From Apiospora phragmitis (taxonomy: Eukaryota > Ascomycota > Sordariomycetes > Amphisphaeriales > Apiosporaceae), in assembly GCA_038363925.1 (NCBI GenBank), contig JAQQWL010000003.1, forward strand, positions 992,001-1,056,000: a stretch of DNA of 64,000 nt, given 5' to 3'. How positions within the stretch are numbered: position 1 is the stretch's first letter; every line of letters starts with the position of its first letter. Shown in pieces: positions 58,440 through 64,000 of the stretch. The position numbers and the translations under genes are program-made. A model generated the notes under the pieces. That model was not told the origin of the DNA, did no database searches, and saw only the letters and a list, made by a program, of their open reading frames with translations.

Positions 58440-59904
58440 AGGGGCTGGTTAAGCTAAAGCACCCCCTCACGGGCCACTTTACTAAGCTACCCTTACCCCT
58501 GTAATTAAAGCCATTTCTACGGCTAGAATTAACGTAAATACACTATCTTTCGTTATTTTTAATAAGAATATAGTCCTCCGCCTCCGTGCTATTATCTTTT
58601 ATAGTTTCTATAGCGTTACGAGGCCTTTTTAATACTTTAACGTCGCTAGCTTCGTCCTCGTATACGACCCTATTCTTTAACCTTCGCTTAGCCCGGCGTA
58701 TATTAACTATACGAATAAATTATTATCCCGGTGCGATTTTTATTTTTTAATATACTTTTATAGTTTTTTTTATCGAGTTTAGTTTAAAAATAATCGACCT
58801 AAGCTTTAAGATACGCGATTTTATTAACGCTCTAATCTAGGGCCTTATTAACCTTCTTAATAAAGAGCCGTTAAAAGGGTATTTTAAAAGTAGGGTTCGT
58901 AATAACTAATTTTTAATTATTATTCCGTAATTCCTAGCTATTAAAGGGTGTTTTAATAGTTGTTAAAGCTAATTCGGTAAAGAAATCGAGTATTAATTCT
59001 TTTTTAACTATTTTTAATAGCTTTAAACGTATGTTAATAATAACGGCTTCGAGTAATCCTGCGGATAGATCTTAGCCGTTTTTTAAACGTTTTTAATTAT
59101 AAAAAAAGTTAATACGTTAATTTTAATCTAGCGATATACTTTTAATATATTTATTTTTATAAGCTTTAATTTAAAAATTATATTCGAATACTTTCTTAAA
59201 ACAATTTTTGCCCTTTTTTTAATAAATTAAAGATTTCTATATTTAAAACCTATATTATATAATTATAATATAGTTTATAAAAAATTAGCTATATTTTATT
59301 TAAAAAATAAAGCTATAAAAATTTATTATTCGTATATAATTTATAATTATTATAGATTAGGACGACTTATTTATTATTATAGCGAGACCGTATATAAGGA
59401 ATAAAGGTATCTTAAATCTACTCTAAAGTTATAACACTACTAGTCTACCCTCTAAGCGACGCTTTAAACGTCGGCCCCTTTAAAAATAATTAGCGGCGGG
59501 AGGGGTACCTTATTACAGCTTATACACTCTAGGGTAGTAATTTATTCCCCTTTTTAACGTCTTTTTTAAAGGCTAGATAACTAATAGCTTCGATAATCAC
59601 TTAGTAATTACCGCTAACGCCTTAGCCGATACTTATTTCGTCGATATTATAAAAGCGTTTAAAAGAGATATTAACTAGCTTTAAAGTATTAAGTTTATTT
59701 AAAAAAACATTAATATTTACTATTATAGCCCTATTAACCCGGCTATAATTAATTATTTTTAACCTTACGGTTTTAACGGACTCGTTTTTAATTAAAACAC
59801 GAGTATACTATCGTTATTCTAAAGTATAAGAGGCCCTAAAAGCGTTTAATATCCGCTAAGTTATAAACTTAAACTTAATTAATATTAACGCGAAGCTTAA
59901 CCTA
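58440..59904 (-). mobile_element. Pogo/Fot1-like transposase relic
   Basis: On the minus strand a DDE_1-type frame is readable. RFYNIDEI, with the catalytic DE, lies near 59665-59640. Further blocks follow, and an acidic C-terminal tail (RNAIETIKDNSTEAEDYIL) lies at about 58640-58560. The left edge is near 58440, where composition changes and GGGGCTGGTTAAGCTAAAGC could be a terminal repeat. A matching right terminus was not found; the right part is replaced by Gypsy-LTR-like sequence from about 59905. Confidence 0.6.
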
Positions 59905-60148
59905 GTGTAACGAGCGCTATCTAGGTTTTAAAAAAACTTAGTAAAGCGTACTGGGGTTTATATTTAATAATACGAGAGAGTATCTAAACGTGCGATAAAA
60001 GTCCGCTTTTATTAATATAATATATAATAGCCGTAGGAATAAAAGTAATTAAGGTGTGTAGGTTTAAGGGTATTTATAATAGGGTTATTAAAGCTATTGA
60101 TTTTATTAATAAGTTAAATTAATATTTAAATTAATTATTAAAATAAAG
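59905..60148 (-). repeat. Copy of the Gypsy-LTR-like repeat, cut by a Copia LTR
   Basis: The stretch aligns in the same orientation with 4085-4330, including GGGGTTTATATTTAATAATA and TTATTAAAATAAAG. At 60149 a Copia LTR begins, so the repeat was probably interrupted by that insertion. Confidence 0.55.
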
Positions 60149-63120
60149 TGTTAGAATAGCAGGAACTGAGGTTTTCTATATTACTTTAAAAAAGTACTAC
60201 GTACCTACGCGTACGAACCCTTTTCCTATTTTATTAAAAGGGGTATATAATACCCCTCGTAGCTCGTATTAAAAATAGATATAAATAAATAAAAAAAAAC
60301 GATTAAACCCCGATTAAAACCGAAATTATTATATATACGAAAGCTTATTTAATATTAATTATTAATTACTCGTAGCGATTATAAATTAATAAGAGTAAAA
60401 AAACAGTTCTACGCACTTATCGATATAAGGGCGACCGTAATAAAGAGCCTCGAGAATTTCCGCCCGTTAGAAATTCGAAGGGAAGAGCTGAACTAAATTA
60501 ACCGTATAAAGAGGAACCCTTTTTTTTAAATATATATTATAAAAAAGAGACCAGGTTTTAAATTATATACGAAATTAATTAAATTATATATAATTATATA
60601 TTTAAATAATTCTATTATATAATTTATAAAATAATAACTCTTATTAAAATAGAATTAATTACGGTTAGCGAATCGAGACTAAGCTTAAATATATCGAACA
60701 TAAATAAATTAATAATTTTAAACCCCGAACCGCTTATATACGAAAAAGTATATTAAAATATCGAAATTTTTTTAATAATTTAAAAAAAGAATGTTAACCT
60801 CGTTTTTTAAAAACTCGAACTTTTAATAGTATTTTTTAAAAAAATAATACCTAAATTATTTACGACGTATTTTATATAATATTTTTTAAAATATTATATA
60901 TTAAAAATAAAAAGAATGTTTTTTTAAAAAATATTTAATATAAAATTCGAAAAATAAATTAAATATTAATTTAATTAAATTAATTATATATTTTAAAAAG
61001 AGTTTTATTATTATTTTAAAGAAAATAAAATTAATATATTAATAAGCGGATTTTTTAAAAGTAAGCTCGTACGATTAATACTATCGGCCGCTCCCGTATA
61101 CTAATAAGACCGACCGGCAGAACCGATTTTTAAAACTTAAAAAGAGGATATTTTATACTCTTTTTTTAAAATAAATAATTAAATAATTATCGCTTAAGCG
61201 AAAAATACCCGGTCTTTATATAAAGTAATCGTTCGCAATATTACGGGACACTTTAAGCCCGACGTTTTACCCTAGATTCCTAAGTATTTAAACGTCGTAA
61301 GATATCGTTCCTTTTTTTTTTTAACTCCGGTACCGCCGGACTAGACCGTACGATTACCTGGTCCAGCGTACGTTATAAAATACGATATCCTTTTAAGCCG
61401 ACCTATTTATAACGGTAAAATCGATTAAAATAAGGTCGTTACTATTAGAACAGTAGGAACTATGGTTTTCTATATTACTTTAAAAGGGGGTGCCACGTAC
61501 CTACTCGCACGAACCCCTTTCCTATTTTCATCAAGAGGGGCATACGATACCCCTCGTAGCTAGCACTAGAGATAAACATGAATAATAGAATAAGAACGAT
61601 TGAACCCCGATTAAAACCGGAACCACCGTACGTACGAGAGCCTATTCAACAGTTACCTTCTCGAAAGTATAAAAAAAAAAAAGAACTATACCGGCAAGCC
61701 GTATAATATCTTTTATAATAAAGTACGGATATTTATTAAAATATATTAACGGCTAAATATATTAAAAGATTAATATTATATAATTTTCTTAAATATTCTT
61801 TCCGGCCGTACGGAAATATTTTATCTTAACTATATCAGACCCGAAAAAAAATAAAACGAGGTATACTATTTTATAAACTCGTACTTTAATATAATAATAA
61901 ATTACGTATAATATTTTACGGATTAAATAATAACCTCTTTCGTATAAATAAAAAGTAAAAACGTTAAGAAATAACTTATCGAAGTTTTAGAAATCTTGTT
62001 AAATAAGCTCTAACTCGTATAACGAGCCCTCGAAAAGGGATTCGAAAAAGGGATCGCTCTTTATACCTCAATCGTACGATCTTACCGAAGAGTTCTAGAG
62101 CTTATACCGGCCTTTATTAACTAAAAACTAATATATAAAACGTTATTCTCGAACTTTCGCGTATTACTAAATATAATAACGGATTAAAAGATCTCGGAAC
62201 GATACTTAACGAAAGAATTATATTAAAACTTAGCTATAAATACATACTTAATTAATAAACGGTTTATAAATAACTATATAAAAGAAAACCGACTAATTTA
62301 CGGTAATAGATTACTATATAATAGCCGACTACTAGAATAAAAAGGTAACTAACGACCCGTTAATACCTTTCAACTAAAATTATTATACGGGAATCGGTAG
62401 TTCGAATAAGGAATTTACCGAATTTATTACAAATAAGGCTATTAATTAATAAACTACCCAACCGAAAAACGAACCCGTATAATAACCTACTACCTCTAAA
62501 TATATATTAATATTAAATAAGATCTCTTTACTTAAAAAAAATATAAGGATTTCGTCCGAAACTAGGAAAAAAAAGGAGGAGTTAAAAAATAATAAAAAGG
62601 AGTACGATTATCTCGATTTAAAAAATATATAATAAGGTACTACTTACTTAACGGACGCCGCGTTCTATTACTAACTTATTAATAAAAATATTTATTTCAC
62701 AAATACTTAATTAAATTAAGAATAATAAATAAAAAAAAAACTAATAATTAATATCATATGGTTCCGAAATTCGTATAAAAAAAGGAGATCTCGGAAATCT
62801 ACTACGTCGACGGCCGAAATAACCTTATAAACACCTTTATTAAAAAATCTCTAAATAAAGCCCTCGAATAGCTAGTATTAATTAATAAGTTAATTATACG
62901 CATAGAAGCGTACGTCGAGAAACTAGACTTACACGGCGAATAAAAAAAGAGGAAAAAGAGAGATATCTTTTTCTTTAACGGGGTATAACGTATCTCGATA
63001 TGCGACGGCGTACCTATTATTATTACTACTTTTATTATTATTATTACTCTTAAACTATTCCTTTTAATTTATAACAAGAAATAATATACGTAGGTATATA
63101 ATAACTTTCCTTATTATTAT
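60149..63120 (+). mobile_element. Internally deleted Ty1/Copia element (non-autonomous derivative), 3' end lost
   Basis: The 5' LTR (60149-60354) keeps its TG start. The leader and gag follow (to about 62690) and run directly into the RNase H tail (about 62710-62943, with EIYYVDGRNNLINTFIK-like text). The junction matches that of the element at 15831-18997. A solo LTR (61443-61651) is nested inside. The 3' region stops at the Pogo family 1 element that begins at 63123, so the 3' LTR is absent. Confidence 0.75.
61443..61651 (+). repeat. Solo Copia LTR with perfect target-site duplication
   Basis: 209 bp bounded by GTTAC on both sides (61438-61442 and 61652-61656). The empty site is visible in the homologous stretch at 46447-46465, where GGTCGTTACC is uninterrupted. 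This is the least mutated LTR copy in the window (many CA/TG dinucleotides survive), so it is probably the youngest insertion. LTR-LTR recombination has removed the internal part. Confidence 0.9.
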
Positions 63121-63122
63121 TA

Positions 63123-64000
63123 ACGTATCCCACAAGCGAATATCCTATATAAGCGAATATCCTATTCTTTTACACCCCTTTTAATAAAATATAAATTAAT
63201 TTTATAATAACGTATTTAATATATTAAAATTAATCGGAATCTTTATTTCTAGATACTTCTATATTATTTTAATAAGTGCGCGTATTATGCCCGGGCTCTC
63301 CGTAAATTCTATAGCGTTATAAGCGTGTCTTAAACGTCCTCGTATAACTACTCTTTTAACGCGATTTGTTTTATAACTATTTATTAACGTCCTTTTAAAA
63401 TTATAGGTCTTTTCTAGCTTATATACGAAGTGATCCTTTATCTTGTAGCCCGTTTTTTTTCGTACGGCGGCGCCGGCTAAATATCTTATTTACTTTTCGA
63501 AATATCGCGTTCTTACTTTTTAAAAGAGTAACTCGGTATATAACATATATTATAGCTTTTATAATTTAGTTAAAACTAATTAAAATAAATATTAAAAAGT
63601 TATTTTAATATCGTACGATATGGTTTCGAACGTATTCGGTTTAGGATTAAGCCTTAATTAAGTTATTTAAGGTTTTTAATTCTTAAGGAATAGGTAGGCC
63701 GGAAGACGTCCCCGGAGGTATTAAAGTATGTAGCTTTATATCTAACTATAAAATAATATATTCCGGATTGTACGAAACGAGTCCTATTTTTCGAAAGCTT
63801 CTTCGTATATTTAAAACGATAAAAATCGCTTAGAACGTTTTTAAAAACGCTAGTAAGAAATCCTTCTTTAAGATATTAGTAATATACGCCCGTATAAAAT
63901 ATTTAATTTCTTTCCCGTACGCCTTTTTTAATGTATAAAAATAATTAATATTAAGAGGTTAAAGCTTATACGACGAATAAGAAGGTATATAGAATATAAT
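63123..64000 (-). mobile_element. Pogo/Fot1-like transposon (family 1), 3' part, runs off the window
   Basis: The element starts after TA (63121-63122) with ACGTATCCCACAAGCGAATA, a variant of the family 1 end. The subterminal unit is again present twice, here as AAGCGAATATCCTA. From 63200 onward it aligns with 13240-14110 in the same orientation, including GCCCGGGCTCT and CGTACGGCGGCGCCGG. The transposase is on the minus strand, and its N-terminal part is beyond the window. Confidence 0.75.

Overview
The window looks like an AT-rich accessory compartment of a filamentous ascomycete (Pezizomycotina). The protein genes have short GT-AG introns (51-107 bp) with TGCTAAC-like branch sites and compact leaders. 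They encode typical fungal families: an NPP1/necrosis-inducing-type secreted protein, a fungal BTB protein, a hemerythrin-like protein, a secreted S8 subtilase and an AusD-like methyltransferase. About 60% of the window is extremely AT-rich, poor in CA/TG, rich in TA and still rich in CG. This is the expected scar of repeat-induced point mutation (RIP, C-to-T at CpA). The species cannot be named from sequence alone.

Layout. 1-5907: RIP-degraded Ty3/Gypsy retrotransposon (minus strand, gag-RT) with a probable LTR, then a Pogo/Fot1-like DNA transposon. 5910-13161: GC-normal island with two secreted-protein genes. 13164-20656: a Pogo-like element filled with nested Ty1/Copia copies. 20657-40724: second GC-normal island. 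It holds degenerate zinc-ribbon-like and unknown loci, a methyltransferase, a secreted protein of unknown family, a large membrane protein, a BTB/POZ gene split by a Pogo-like transposon, and a subtilase. 40727-57544: a four-component nest, in which a Pogo-like element is split by Copia A (minus), which contains Copia B (plus) and a third Pogo-like element; Copia B carries a further insert of about 0.9 kb. 57547-58440: a tiny island with a broken hemerythrin-like gene. 58440-64000: Pogo-like, Gypsy-LTR and Copia relics, including a solo LTR with a clean target-site duplication, and one more Pogo-like element running off the window.

How the parts relate. The genes are not an obvious operon-like cluster or complete biosynthetic cluster. 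They form a gene-sparse 'two-speed' compartment, with secreted proteins in islands between RIP-mutated transposons. Several genes are broken: BTB by a transposon, a stop and a start-proximal frame break; hemerythrin-like by a stop and a probable internal deletion. Single-base frame breaks also occur in the NPP1-like gene, the membrane protein and the subtilase, which could be real decay or assembly indels. I found no convincing CRISPR, rRNA or tRNA genes, and no clearly new multi-gene system. The strongest structural discoveries are the dated-by-nesting transposon stack, the transposon-split BTB gene, and a shared internal-deletion Copia lineage.
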